Shown: one piece after another, positions 11,093 through 24,160 of the stretch
Layout: the number at the start of each line of letters is the position of its first letter
Position numbering within the stretch: the stretch's first letter is position 1
NCBI GenBank assembly: GCA_025345505.1
Contig: JANVCC010000017.1
Location: 1,430,315-1,494,314, forward strand
Length of the DNA: 64,000 bases
Reading direction: 5' to 3'
DNA from: Todiramphus chloris collaris
Taxonomy: Eukaryota; Chordata; Aves; Coraciiformes; Alcedinidae
The notes under the pieces: generated by a model
Database searches by the model: none
Told to the model about the DNA's origin: nothing
The model's input: the letters and a program-made list of their open reading frames with translations, nothing else
Position numbers and translations under genes: made by a program

Positions 11093-14000
11093 CATGAAGT
11101 GAGTGAAGTAAGATGCTATCATATATGACAAAAGTGAATAAATGTATCTATATATACACGCATGAATGCACACATGTGAAGATCCCAAGTCAGAGAATGG
11201 GTGGTAAATTGACACAAAAGAGAAATGATTATTTTAATAATTCAAATGATGTAGCATCAACAGATAACTTTATACACTGTCAGCTCTTCATATCAATCAT
11301 CCATGTAAACTTAAAATACAAATAAATAAATAATTATAGTAAATAAATTTATACATATATAAATAATATTAAAATAATTAAAGTATATGTTAAAAGTTTT
11401 GACCCTATAGTAGACATAGTTCTGAATTGTTTGTTCAAGGTCCTAGTTTGTCTCCAAACTTCTCCAAAGTTCAGAACTGTGTTTTTGGAATCATAAATCT
11501 GATGCATTTGCATTTACAACTGTTCTCTACCAATAGACTATGAATAGCCATAAATAATTACAACTAAAGTAGCAAATACATTAGGGGTGAATTTTGTGAT
11601 ACATTATCCTGACTTTCTTAATTGTATTTGCTTAGTACTAGATGTCCCAATTATTACTATATACTAGAGAGTTTCTGTTAATTAGTGGCCACCAGATGTC
11701 TCTAATATTGCCTTCTCTATACAGTAGAAAAACATTAAGAATTATCTAATAATCAATGCAAACAAATGAATAAAAGATAAAGAGTTCAGACAAGGCATGC
11801 TCTTTGATTCATGCCCAAATCTACAGTAGTTTCTTTAAAAATCAAGCACAAAATACTGTGATTTATAGCGTTCCTTGAACAAAAAAAACCCCAACAGTTG
11901 TATGTAATTACATTCTGTCTACACTGCACAACTATTCGCAAGAAGGCATCTGTTAATATATTTACTTTTTGCACTATTACCTTTTTTTGGGCTCTGAAAG
12001 AATGTTGCATCCATATTTATTGTCCATGGTGCTTTGGTGTCCATGTCAGCAGCTGACTATAATCCAAATTTCTGTGTTTTCCGAGCAATTTCTTCCTTTT
12101 AAATTGAGGAACGGAGAACAGGCTTTAGCCTTGTTCTCAATTTTGTGCACAAACTTCTGAAAGGATGAAGGAAATGTCCTCAGGAAATGTCCAGCCCCAT
12201 TTTTTTCTACAGATATATCAAGCTTAACACATGCTGCTATGCAGTAGATCCATAGAACGAAACAGCGAGCATGGAGGATCAAATACAAATGAGAGACATA
12301 CCTGCCTGCTTTAGACTAGCTCCAGTTTGACTCTATGGGCTGACCTCACATTTGCAGGTAATACTCATTTGGTGCTTTCTCAGAGCAGGTTTTTTTCAGA
12401 TTAGCTTAATCTAAATAAAGTTAGGGTAAGCACTCTGAAAACACTGGACAGTGCAAATCATACAATGGTAAGTATGGGCAGTCAGGATATTAACTTCAGA
12501 AGAGTACTGAACTAAACTGAAATACTCATGTAGTTGTGCACTTCCCTATAGAGATCCTAGTAATTTACTTTTAGTATAGAAGGACTGTATTCTGGGCATG
12601 CTCCCAGGTGTTCCCACCATATGGGCTACGTTTAAGCATTCTGAGAAGGTAACAGGGCTTCAGAGCCTACATCCGAAGTAGCTCATCATGGTTTGGTATT
12701 TCTGTTTCCACAGCAGCTTGTTTCTCGGTCATCCTTGTGTGTATGTAGTTGCATTGGTAGTTTGTAAGACAATCACTAACAGATGAAGCATCATAAACTA
12801 ATCTAAGATGGAAACATAGAAGGCTACCTATGGGGTATTCTGTCTCCACCACTGATAAAAAACAAAGAAAAGTTCACAGTTTTGCCAATGTAGTCTGATG
12901 TTTTGTTCTCAGCACTGCATGCTATCAGTCACAGCAACTTGATAAGATGAGCTGACCCCTCCATTTAGAATGACAGAGAAGTGATTACTGGCCTTGGTTT
13001 GAAAGAAAAAGAGCTTCAGTATGAATATATAATGTATTCTCACTCAAATACCTGGGATGAATATCATCAGAGCCTTAAGTTCTGGGGGAATTTTTCCTAT
13101 ATAGTTCCCTCCATAAACACTGTTGCTCCTTTGAGATCAGAGAATAGGCCACAACCTCATGTATCTTTGTATGCTTTCTACTGCACCACTTATTTATTAA
13201 TATGAATCTTTGTCTACAGGTGATGGACATTCAGTAGCAGGACAGATCAACAACAAAGGGTTGTTATATTTTTTAAGAAAAATAAGACCATTTTAAATAA
13301 AACATTTAGATGTAATAGTAAAATTGTTCAATGTGCTTATTTTTACTGCTAGCAGCAGCATTTTTTCCTTTTAGCCTGCAGACTGAAACCGAAGTTAACC
13401 TTTCCTTGGATGCTTCATCAGCTTGCTGTAACTCTGTTCTGCTCCTTTGCACTTAACGGATTCATTACTGTCACCTGAATTTTGCTTCAGAAGCCGGTAA
13501 CAGCTTAAGTAGGTACTATGTAGCTTGTCTAATTGCTGACATGGGAAAAAGTTAAATAAGTTTTGTGGTAAAAAATATCCAATTAGAAAAAATTATTGAA
13601 ACTCAAAACAAGGGGGGGACTAAGAAAGAAACTTTATGTCTCTATTGTATTGTAAACACTTTTATTTAATGTGAATCAAAGATAGCTGCAGAGACAACTT
13701 GATATTAAACTATAATCAATCAGTTATGTCAATTAATTTTGGACCAAATGCCAGTAGAAAGTTGAATCTCTTCTTTGTTTTGTTATAAATGCAAATGTTT
13801 ACATATTTTGAGCAAATTATATAAAATTATTCAAAATATTTTATTGAAGAATATGTGCATCTAATTGCATGAAAAAAACTATCAGATTTTCTTTAAGTAA
13901 GGAAATATAAAGTCCATCAGTATGTCTGCCTAATATATGGATTTCTGATACCATACTGAAGTTACAGTGAAGCTGAAAGTTCCTGGCATAATAATACTAC

Positions 14001-15050
14001 TGTTGGGCAGGCTTGCATGAGGGTAAAAGCTAAAGCTTAATGCCCAAATGATCTTGCCATGCACTGCTGGGGCGGGAACAAGTAGAGCTGTATTCCTGCT
14101 TTTCTTTTAAAATAACTTTCAGTAATTAGTATTTTTAAAAAAAGGGGTGTGAAAAAAAGCAAGGAAAAAGAATATACTAATATCAAGAGTAGTTTGTTTA
14201 GGATGTAAGACAATGTGTAAGTAATACTGAACACAGATATTAAATTACAGCTGCAGCATATTATACTTGAAATATATCCTTCTCGTGAATGTAGCCTTGT
14301 GTATCACATTTATAACAGCATCTGAATAAAGCCACAAAATTAGAAGTGAAAAGTTGCAAAGAAGATAGGTTAAGTTCATGCCATTTCCCATTCATGTTAT
14401 ATCCTTGTCATGAGGATGGATTGGCTGGAGAAAAGCATGAGTTATACTTTTCACTGTTCTCAGTTTACCCAGGAGAGTTGATTGTTTTCTGTCTCACAGC
14501 TTTCTTAGGTCTTTACAGTTGGCTTGTTTTGAAACTAGCAAGAAACAAACCTTTCCATTACATTTCAGCAAAAGCTACAGATAGAAAAACATATAGTACT
14601 GAAATGTCCACTATTTTAGAATTCAAGCATTTCAGGAATCATGTACCATACTTGGAAAATACATGTATCTGTATGTATTCATTACATGACACCAAGACAT
14701 TGCTGAATACTGAAGATAGAGATATTGATAGCTTATTTTCTCATTTGTTGTTACTTTTGCCGCAATCTGAAATAATGTTCTCAAGATCAGTATTAATGTA
14801 TGGAAAATCACAGCAGCAGCAGGCAGTACATTGCACTGATTGTTTACCTTCATGTTTTATCTGTAATGGACTTGATTATGCAGGGCAGTAGATTGTGACT
14901 GAAGTTCTGACTGCTGCTTAAAGAGCAAAGCATCTGCCTGAAACACAAAGTTTGCTATAATTTACAGACAAAGAGGCTATTTGTCATCTATTTCCATTTT
15001 CTAAAATGCACCATGTCTTTTTCAGTGTGTATAGTATTACCTGAATATAT
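11093..15050. other. Non-coding AT-rich stretch
   Basis: No recognisable gene or interspersed repeat. Holds an AAAT/TA-rich low-complexity tract (11315-11395) and the longest open frame of the window outside repeats (14346-14891, plus), which I do not recognise and treat as probably chance. Confidence 0.55.
11315..11395. repeat. AT-rich low-complexity tract with AAAT units
   Basis: Several AAAT units followed by mixed TA-rich sequence, almost free of G and C. Confidence 0.75.
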
Positions 15051-15630
15051 AATCATAGAACCATAGAATCACAGAATTATGTTGGAAGGGACCTTTAAAG
15101 AGCATCTAGTCTAACCCACCTGCTGTAGGCAGGGACACCTTCTGCTAGACCAGGTTGCTCAAAGCTCCATTTAACCTGACCTTGAACACTTCCAGGAATG
15201 GGGCATCCACAACTTCTTGAGCAACCTGTTCCAAACTCTCATCACACTCACCTTAAAAAAAAATATTCTTCCTGTCTAGTCTAAACTCACCCTCTTACTG
15301 TTTAAAAGCATTAGCCCTTGTCCTGTCACTAATGGCCTTGATAAAAAGTTGACATCTTTCTTATAAGCCTCCTATTAATATTAAAATGCTACAATAGTTT
15401 CCCTGGAGCCTTCTATTCTCCAGGATGAACAATTTCCAACTTTTTCAGCTTTTCTTCATAAGATGGGTGTTCCAGCTCTCTGAGCATTTTTGTGGCCCTC
15501 CTATGGACCCCCTCTAACAGTTCCATATCTTTATTACATCAGGGACTCAGGTCTGAACACAGTACTCCAGGTGGGGTCTCACCAGAGCAGAGTAGAAGTG
15601 GTGAATCACCTCCCTTGATCTTTTGGTCAC
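15051..15630 (-). mobile_element. CR1 LINE 3' fragment, about 580 bp
   Basis: The tail AATCATAGAACCATAGAATC opens the element at the left and is followed by GTTGGAAGGGACC and the standard 3' UTR. It continues into the end of ORF2, where the antisense of the EYCVQ-type segment (ACAGTACTCCAGGTGGGGTC) can be read near 15560-15580, and stops near 15630. It is clearly more worn than the copy at 166-2310, with small deletions in the 3' UTR. Confidence 0.9.
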
Positions 15631-16674
15631 ATCATATATAACCTACAGTGCTTGAGACATCTTACTTTAGAACAATGACTCATTAAATCCAGAAAATTTG
15701 CTGATACAAATATGCATGGGAATAGCAAATGGCAAAAGAAATATAAAACACACCTGAAGACTGAAATATATTTCTTCCATTCTGAATAATGTTGTCATAC
15801 AGTACAGTTTTAAGCATTATTGTAAACTGAATTATTTCATTCTTTTATTCTTCATCTTCAGGTAGATTCAGCTTCTTAGCTGATTTCTGATCTGCTAAAT
15901 AGAGTCTTTAATTAGCTTTAAGAACATCTGTGTTTTCACTTTATATTTTTCTATATTGGAGAAACCAGTATGTCTCAGATTTCACATGCAATGTTGCCCA
16001 GATGGCACATCTGTTTGCCATTCTAGCTGGTATTCTCTCTGTTCATATTTTGATTGAAAAAGGAAAAAAAAAAAAAAAAAAAAAGGAGAGAAAGAAAAAA
16101 AAAAAAAAGATAATCAATCATCCATTAATGAAATTTATCTCATTAAGGGATAAACTAGCATCAGCCATTTATCATTTATCACTTCTTCTGATACCTTGTT
16201 AATCATTTGTTCCTCTCTGGCCCTGAAGTGATCACTACCAAGATGACAGAGGGAAACACCAAGATTGAGCTTGGCTTTTCACAGCCATGAAAGACAGATT
16301 GCAACTGCTCTGAGACAAATAGCAGTTCCTCTCCAAAGGATAAAATATACAGTCACAAATAATCTTCCATCATGTTATTCTACTAAATAAATGGAAGACT
16401 ATATCAAAAGAGAATCACACATATAAATAGACTACAGTTTTCATGTTAGCATGGTATGTTGTCTCATATAATTAAAGTCATGTTTGTAGTCAACCGACCA
16501 AAGCAGAAGGAGGTTCATGTCCTCTGCTTTCAGGCTGCAAACAGATTAAAATGAAAGTGTAACTCTAGTCTTATCTGTAAATGGCATGTTAAAATTCTTT
16601 CTGTCTTACCAAAACCAAAAATCTCATATAGAAAGTGATGCAACAGCTGTTCTATACAACGTGAAAGCAGAACG
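15631..16674. other. Non-coding AT-rich stretch
   Basis: Nothing recognisable except the A-rich tract at 16057-16110. Confidence 0.6.
16057..16110. repeat. A-rich homopurine tract
   Basis: Two long A runs joined by a short GGAGAGAAAG segment. It has no polyadenylation signal just upstream and no recognisable retrocopy body, so it is called as simple low-complexity sequence. Confidence 0.85.
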
Positions 16675-16979
16675 GGCAGGGACTTTTTAGGCTGTTGGGC
16701 AGTGATAGGACTAGAGGGAATGGAATAAAACTAGAGATAGGTTGATTCAGGTTAGACATTAGGAAGAAGTTCTTCACCATGAGGGTGGTGAGACACTGGA
16801 ACAGGTTGCCCAGAGAGGTGGTGGAAGCCCCATCCTTGGAAGATTTTAAGCCCAGGCTGGATGGGGCTCTGAGCAACCTGCTCTAGTGGGAGGTGTCCCT
16901 GCCTATGGCAGGGGGGTTGGAACTATATGATCTTTAAGGTGTCTTCCAACCCTGACAATTCTATGATTCTATGATTCTA
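16675..16979 (+). mobile_element. Short CR1 LINE 3' fragment (plus strand)
   Basis: One of only two clear plus-strand CR1 copies. About 305 bp of 3' UTR that ends at the right in the canonical tail ATTCTATGATTCTATGATTC. The body has the usual CACTGGAACAGGTTGCCCAG and GAGCAACCTGCTCTAGTGGG text. The left end is a 5' truncation within the 3' UTR or the last codons of ORF2. No target-site duplication could be seen. Confidence 0.93.
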
Positions 16980-17077
16980 CAACCCCTGGGTTTTGTGCCT
17001 GATCTGCATAAGCTCTGTTCATAAAATTTGCACGGGATCAGCCCTTCAGAGTATGTGTTTTGGAAGCAAATGATTGG

Positions 17078-17133
17078 TCCCCTGCATCAGTTATAAATAA
17101 AGTGCTTCATCCCCTGCATCAGTTATAAATAAA
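17078..17133. repeat. Tandem duplication, 32-bp period
   Basis: A 24-bp core beginning TCCCCTGCATCAG and ending ATAAATAAA occurs at 17078 and again at 17110, with an 8-bp linker. The two cores appear identical, which points to a recent slippage or local duplication. Confidence 0.85.
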
Positions 17134-18154
17134 ATTCAGAGGAAAAATGGATTTTTTAAAGGTTTCTCACTGTTTACTCCCTTGGACCTTGCACCTGCTC
17201 TGGTTTTTATTTTGTAATTTTAAGTCACATTAGGACACTGGAAACTTCCAGAAAAGCATGATTCATTATTTATATTTAAATAAACAACTATAAATGTAGC
17301 CAAAGTGCTGGTCAATACAATCAATTAATAATGTCCAAGTCCAAAGCATCAAAATTTAATAAGAAAAGAAAACATCTGGGATTATTTGAGTTTACTGTGA
17401 AACTTCAAATGCAGCAGCACCTCACAACTCCCTCAAAAAACAGTGCCTTAGACAGCCAAGATCAATCCTAAAGGTTCACATGCATTGAATATAGACTTGA
17501 GTTTTTCGGAATGAACTATAATTTTCCCTTTCAATATATCATCCCATATTAGAGAAGGCTTTCACGAAGCTCCATCTGAAGGGATTTCCTCATTACTGGA
17601 CTCCTCTAGCTGGTCCTTTACTATTTAGAACAGTGACATCAGCAGGTAGACACTAATTATTATCTGCCAATCTCAATATTTTCAAGAATAAGTATAGAAG
17701 GTCTATTTCAGAGTCCTCTTAATAGACTTCAACTGAAGCAATCTTATAAGATAAAACAGGCAATGTTGCTCCTGCAGAGCTGGAGACAGGATATCACTGT
17801 CTAGACAATGGTCTTCAGCTACTTCTTTGTTCCTCAAAAGCTGAATAGTAAAATAGCAACACTACAACCATAGAAGGGAGACTTGTTTCATAACACCTGA
17901 TCTGGGGACACTAGACCAGATGTCGTACTTTCCATTGCATGAAATTCTCTTAGCAGCTGTTGAAGACTGAAGTAAAGCATTGTTTGATTCATAGCAGCTC
18001 ACTGTCACTCTGTATCTAAAAGATGAAGTCAAGTCATCTCTACATCAAAAAAATAAGAGCACCATTTATATAGAGACTTCCATATCTTAGTTGTTAGTAT
18101 TTTTAGTTCATGCTTTCTGTCTAAACAAAACGTTATTCATCTTTTCCTTTAAGC

Positions 18155-18170
18155 TTTTTTTTTTTTTTTT
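18155..18170. repeat. T homopolymer (16)
   Basis: Uninterrupted run of T. Confidence 0.9.
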
Positions 18171-19726
18171 GTGTCATATATAATGTATTCCCAGAAAACC
18201 CCACAGGCAAGCCACCCTGACAGCTTTATACTTTAAAATACCTGTGATGTTAATTGCAACATGGCATTTATTTTATGGCTTCTAGACACACTACGCATGG
18301 ACAGACAATGTATCAGGATTTCAGACACCACAGCAGATGACAAGTCTAAGAATGCTATGACTAGAGTTATGTTACTGTGGGCTATCACTGTCAGCTGGCT
18401 CAGTAAGCCTTGAAGCCCACTCCACTAAGCTGTGATCAGATGGTGAGCTGGCACTGCAGTTTTGTTCCAAGTTCACTCAAATGCATAGCTTTTAGTGACA
18501 GCAGAAGTTGTGATTTCAAGTTTGGCAGGGAAAGAGCATTAATATTGATCTGGTATCCACACAACCTGAGTTCACAGTACTGGTATAAATGTGAACGATT
18601 AGTTTTTCAGAGATTGCATTAAAATAAAGACAAGTGATAGTAATCCAAAGAAAATATTTTCAAAGTAGTGCTGAGTGTGGCTTTGTTAGAAGAACAGAGC
18701 ACTGTTCTGCTTTTTCATGCATCCAAATGAGCACTGATTCTAAAATCCTGCAATAAGTAGATCCTACATGGATCTAAAAAGATTGTGTATGGCATGAAAT
18801 ATTTTCCTTTTTCAAGCTGAGGATTCTTTTCACTCCTATTTCTAAGTTGTGCTTTTTTTACCCCTTGGTAATTGAGGCTTTGCATATATAAGGACAAAGT
18901 TTAGAGCCTCTCGCCCTGTTGGAGCAGCATAACATTCAGCTGTCTACTACAACCATCCTCCCACATCGAGCTGTGATGTGAGTTTTGTGCAGGAGGGCAA
19001 GCAAACAAAGATGACAGAAAAAGGGAAAGCACAGAGAGAGAAAACATGAACATCTCGTTATTTTTCAATATCATTTTTCCCATTCTTTATTGGCACTAAA
19101 AGCATACAAACACTAGGAGAAAATGGGATGTTTTTCAGAACAACTTACATAATACATCAGACCACAGAGAACTACAGTGATGGCAAGTGAGCACTGGCTC
19201 CATGAGTCAATGGTAACTCTTCTCCTCTCACCTTCATCATGGTTTACATACCTCCACATGTGATCAAATTAAACTACTGTTAGGACTTCCGATTAAGTCA
19301 TGTGGTTTATTTCTTATAGAGAAAACAATGGTGTACTTATTTATAGAGAACAGTAGTTCTTGGGAAACACATAGAAGGAACTTCAACACCCTGTGCATTA
19401 GATTACATCCTTGTAGCAACAGCAAGTATGAATTATATGTCTAAAACAGAAAACTTCCCTTTCTTTTTGCACTGGAGAAATCAATGAGCTGCAAATTATG
19501 ACTGTTCCCTTCCCTCTTCCCTACTTTGACTCCTGGACCTTCGCACACTGATGCAGCTACACTGGCCAAAGCAATAGAGGGAGGACAAGATTAAGACCTT
19601 TCTCTCTGTCCAGCCACATGCTCTGTTCCCAAGCAGGCTGCATAGAAATAGCATCTCTCTGCAGGCATCAATGGCAAAGAACAGCCAAGCCCCTTGACAT
19701 TGAATTCCAGGCTTTTCAGCTCTTGC

Positions 19727-19744
19727 TTTTTTTTTTTTTTTTTT
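19727..19744. repeat. T homopolymer (18)
   Basis: Uninterrupted run of T. Confidence 0.9.
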
Positions 19745-21104
19745 CAGTCCTACTTTCCTTGTAGCTGTGATATGAAAGGAATAAAAAACCGGAACTCAAG
19801 CATTTTGGGATAATAATGTTAAAGACCAACATTCAATTTAAAATTTTCTTTCATTTTTCCTTGAGAAAAAGTTGCAAGTGATGAAAGAAATAAATCTTGC
19901 CATTTCCAGTTTTTTATTTACTTCATAATAAATTACTATTCACAATTTACTAACATACTAATTACTTGAGGTGACAGAATTGCTTCCATACTTGATTCTG
20001 TTATGCTAGTTATTTTAGATTAATATGAAGTGTGAGAACTATCTTATGCATTGTTCCAGCTAAATATTTGCACATTTTCCTTTAATCCTATTACAGTAGT
20101 CTTTCTTTTGCTTACATTTTCCCTTGAACTCAGTGAAAATTACCATAAATATAAAACCCAGAAGTCAGGCAAGCTGTCTCAGTAACCTTTGACACATTAA
20201 ACGTTGTCTTTCTTACTGAAATATAGGAGAAAGGAGTGAAACTTGAAGAGTATTTTATAGCTAACAACTTGAAATTCTGAATAGGCATGTCAGGATATGA
20301 AGAATGCTCTTCTGATTTGTTCCAGGAAAATGTATTACCCTTGAATACAGTATTCAAAGCAGTATTTTTGAGAGCCCTACAGCTAACAAAGAGAGGCATC
20401 CTCTGACTCTGAAACCATTATGATTTCCTCTATTTATTTCATGGAATGGCCTTGTGCAGTGTATAGAAAGCTGAAAAAGACTCCATTTGCTTTTTCCACA
20501 TAGCAGCTGTTTTCTAGTACTGAAAGAAATAGAATAGAGCTATTTGAAATAGATGTTTGGATTACTATCTTGTTTGTTTTACCTTTTTTGTTCAGGGATT
20601 GCCTTTTAACAAACAGTAACTACCAAATTTCAAATGAGTGATTGATTCTGTATTTCATGTTTTTCCCTTGCTGAGCTATGTCTTAACGATATAGGAGAGG
20701 CAATACCACTAAAATGACAATTAAAGAAAACAAAAAAATAGTGGAATAAATTTAGAACTTTATTCTAAAACCAGAATTTGCCTGTCTCATTTCATCTTGC
20801 AATGAAATAAAAAGTTGTAAAATTCAGGAAGGTGCTTCCTGGTTTGGAATATGTAATGCATAAATGTAAAAGAATTGGAATAACTTCTAGCAATGACTTA
20901 GCTGTACTGAAACACCTGATGTTAACTTCCCAAGCTCCTTCCAGGTTACTAACAGGAGAAATAATTGCTCTGAGTTCAAATCAATTAATAAATGAGAAAA
21001 TAGCAGATGTGGAGTTACTAAGCAGCCTGGGGACATTATTAGGAGCTTGTCTAATTCTGACTGGGTCAGCTGATGTAGCAAAAACCTAAAAATGAAAACT
21101 GTTG

Positions 21105-22560
21105 TCACAGAATCACAGAATCACAGAATGTTAAGGGTTGGAAGGGACTTCTAAAGATAGTCGAGTCCAACCCCACTGCCAAAGCAGGACCAAAACTAGG
21201 GCAGACCAGTCCGAAATGCATCCAGACAGGTCTTGAAATCTCCAGAGAAGACTACTCCACAACCTCTCTAGGGAGTCTGTTCCAGTGCTTTGTGACCCTT
21301 ACAGTGAAGAAGTTCTTCCTCATTTTGTGGTGGAACTTCCTGTACTAGAGCTTGAATCCATTGCCCCTCGTCCTATCACAAGGCACAAGTGAAAAGACAT
21401 CGCCCCTGTTTTCTTTACACCCAGCCTTCATGTATTTATAGACATTAATTAGATCCCCTCTCTGTCTTCTCCTCTCCAAACTAAAAAGCCCCAGGTCTCA
21501 GTCTTTCCTCATAAGGCAGGTGTTCCAGTCCCTTAATCATTCTCATAGCCCTCTGTTACTCTCTTAAGTAGATCTCTGTCTCTCTTGAACTGGAGAGACC
21601 AGAACTAAATGCAATACTCCAGGTGAGGTCTCACTAGGACAGAGTAGAGGGGGAATAGAACCTCCTTGATCTGCTGGACACACTTTTCTCAAATCACCCC
21701 AGGATACCATTGGCCTTCTTGGCCACAAGGGCACATTGTTGTCCCATGGATAACTTGCTGTCTATCAGGACTCCAAGGTCCTTTTCCACAGAGCTACTCT
21801 CCAGCAGATCGCCTCCTAACCTCTACAGGTGCATTTTGTTGTTCCTTTGCAGGTGCAGGACTCTGCACTTACTCTTATTGAACCTCATTAGGTTCCTCTT
21901 TGCCCAGCTCTCCAATCTGTCCATATCTTGCTGATGGCCACACAGCCATCAGGTGAATCAGCCAATTCTCCTAGTTTTATGTCCTCAGCAAACTTCCTGA
22001 GAAGTTACTCTGTCCCATCATCAAGGTTGTTGATAAAGATGTTGAACACGACTGGACTCGTCACTGATCCCTGCGGGACTCTACTAGTTACAGGTCTCCA
22101 TCTGGACTCTGTACCATTGATTACCACTCTTTGGGCTCTATTGTGTAACCAGTTCTTAATCAGTTCCACTGTCCATTTTTCTATCCGACAATTCCTGAGC
22201 TTGCTCAAAGGATGTTATGGGAGACTGTGTCAAAAGCCCTGATAAAGTCAAGGTAGACTACATCCACTGGTCTCACTGTATATATCCATTCAGTCACAAT
22301 GTCATCAAAGGCTAACAGATTAGTCAAGCATACTTTCCCCTTGGTAAATCCATTCTGACTACTCCTGATAATCTTCTCTTCCATATGCTTAGAGGTGATC
22401 TCCAAAATGAGACACTCCATCATTTTTCCAGGGATGGAAGTGAGACTGACCAGTCTGTAATTTTCTGGATCTTCCTTCTTGCCCTTTTTGAAGACTGGAG
22501 TGACATTGGCTTTCCTCCAGTCCTCAGGCACCTCTCCTGTTTGCTCATCTATAAAATTTT
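21105..22560 (-). mobile_element. CR1 LINE, 5'-truncated, about 1.45 kb
   Basis: The tail at the left is of the CACAGAAT type (TCACAGAATCACAGAATCAC), followed by GGGTTGGAAGGGACTTC. The same CACAGAAT tail is used by the copies at 31392 and 47283, so these three form a set separate from the CATAGAAT copies. The element covers the 3' UTR and most of the reverse transcriptase and breaks near 22560, just upstream of the GEVPEDW segment that begins the polymerase region. It holds the best preserved coding stretch of the window. Confidence 0.93.
22005..22560 (-). pseudogene. CR1 ORF2 reverse transcriptase remnant, partly open
   Basis: On the minus strand an open stretch covers the start of the polymerase domain: GEVPEDWRKANVTPVFKKGK, ENYRLVSLTSIPGK, then NGFTKGKVCLTNLLAFDD and motif A as [16 protein letters not shown] with both key residues present (about 22205-22260). 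The next block, 22005-22085, reads motif B as [20 protein letters not shown]. Motif C near 21985-22000 reads FAED rather than FADD, so one catalytic aspartate is a glutamate. Frameshifts and stops separate the later parts. Compared with the full family this is the central third of ORF2 only. Not functional. Confidence 0.88.
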
Positions 22561-24160
22561 TCCCATGTATAAAATTTGCTAACAAGTCTACAACATTAAT
22601 TATATGGCAGAGTATTTGCCCTTTGAGTCTTCAAGTTTTCTCTGCCTGTTCCCTAGATGAGTGATTTGACCTCCACAGTGTCCCAGGATATGGGATTTTG
22701 TGCTGAAAAATAGAGAAAATGGACCGAAGATAGAGGTAATTGAAACTATGGCTTATTAATGAAAAATCAGTTCCAAATGCATTTCTTTAAAAATGTTGTC
22801 TAGGAAGCCATTGGTGCAAATACAGCTGTAGAATTTATCCACTGCAATAGCATGTTGCCTCTACTGATATTCATTGTACCTAATTATTAGTTTCTCCAAG
22901 CAATCTGAATATGTGCATATATAAAGCTATTACTTAAAGAAATGCTGACTAACAACCTAAGTATGCCTCATGCAGACACTGAAGAACACCCAGGTCTTGA
23001 AGATTTGTCACCCGGATCCAAAAGGATCTGGAGTGTGCTCAAAATGGTAATTCAAGCTCATTCATTTTTTAATGTAATTGAATGCAACGTGATCAGAGTG
23101 AAAAAAAAAAAAAAGAGCAAATTATTTCTTCATTATTCAGCTGGTTCACACCTAGCTAGATTCCTTCAAAGAAATTAAGCAACTGAATGTAAGTGTGAGG
23201 ATGGTGCAGTGGTAATAGATGGTAGAAGTTTAGCATTTCTGCACATGGGTGTTTGAATGGTCTACTAATGGGACATTGCCTGCTATGCTCTAGTTCTTTT
23301 ATGATACGTGAGCAGTGGTAGTGAAGAATTCTGCTCTAGGATATAATGAAATGGAAATCAACTGTTTAACCAGAAAAATATTCCAGGTTTGACAAACAGA
23401 TCTGTGGGATAAAACATTTATTGTATAAGGTAGGAAGAAGAGGGTTGCAGTCTGAAGAAAATACCTTCAAATTGCAAAATGAAAATGCACTACTTATGCC
23501 ATCCACCTTAAATCCAAAATTTCATTATGACACTGCTTCTCTTCAGAATCTATTCTTAGTATTATTTATTCGTATACTCACAAGAATGAGCTTGGTATTT
23601 GATGGATTAATATAAAAGAGCATCTCTGCTCAAGAGAGCTCATGAGGGAGGAAAGTACAGAGTGAATATTGCTTTAGAATGCTTGTCTTTGCAACCTTAA
23701 TGCTTTTTATCACTGTAGCTTGTGTATAATAAAAAGTGAAGCTTGAAAGTGCATTTAAGTGACGTTCATTGAATGTCTTCAAAATATTATCCTCATTTTA
23801 TGGTTAATATCCATAGAGAGGGTTCTATAGCTTTATGTTAAAAATGTTAAGTGTCAAGAAGCTGAGGTCTGGAATGAAATGGTGAAGCATTCAGCAGCTC
23901 CTAAATGACATCAAAATCCAAGCCCACTCCATATCTTACTGTCTGATTTTAAAAATTCATCCAGTCCTAACTTTACACCTGTAAGGTCCTGCAAACTTTT
24001 TAAAGGTGGAACCCTGAGATTTATGCTGAATCACTGGAAGATCAAGAGTCAGCTATGGCACCTGTAAACTAATATGTTTTAGAAAGAAGGAACAAAAAGG
24101 AACATCAGTTAATTGAGAAGGGAAGGTGAGATTTTGAAAACTGACTGTGTTACTTAGATT
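22561..24160. other. Non-coding AT-rich stretch
   Basis: No recognisable gene or repeat apart from an A run at 23101-23114. Confidence 0.6.
23101..23114. repeat. A homopolymer (14)
   Basis: Uninterrupted run of A. Confidence 0.9.

Larger units (their letters stand above)
16980..21104. other. Non-coding AT-rich stretch
   Basis: No gene or long repeat recognised. Contains a 32-bp-period tandem duplication (17078-17133) and T runs at 18155-18170 and 19727-19744. Confidence 0.6.
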
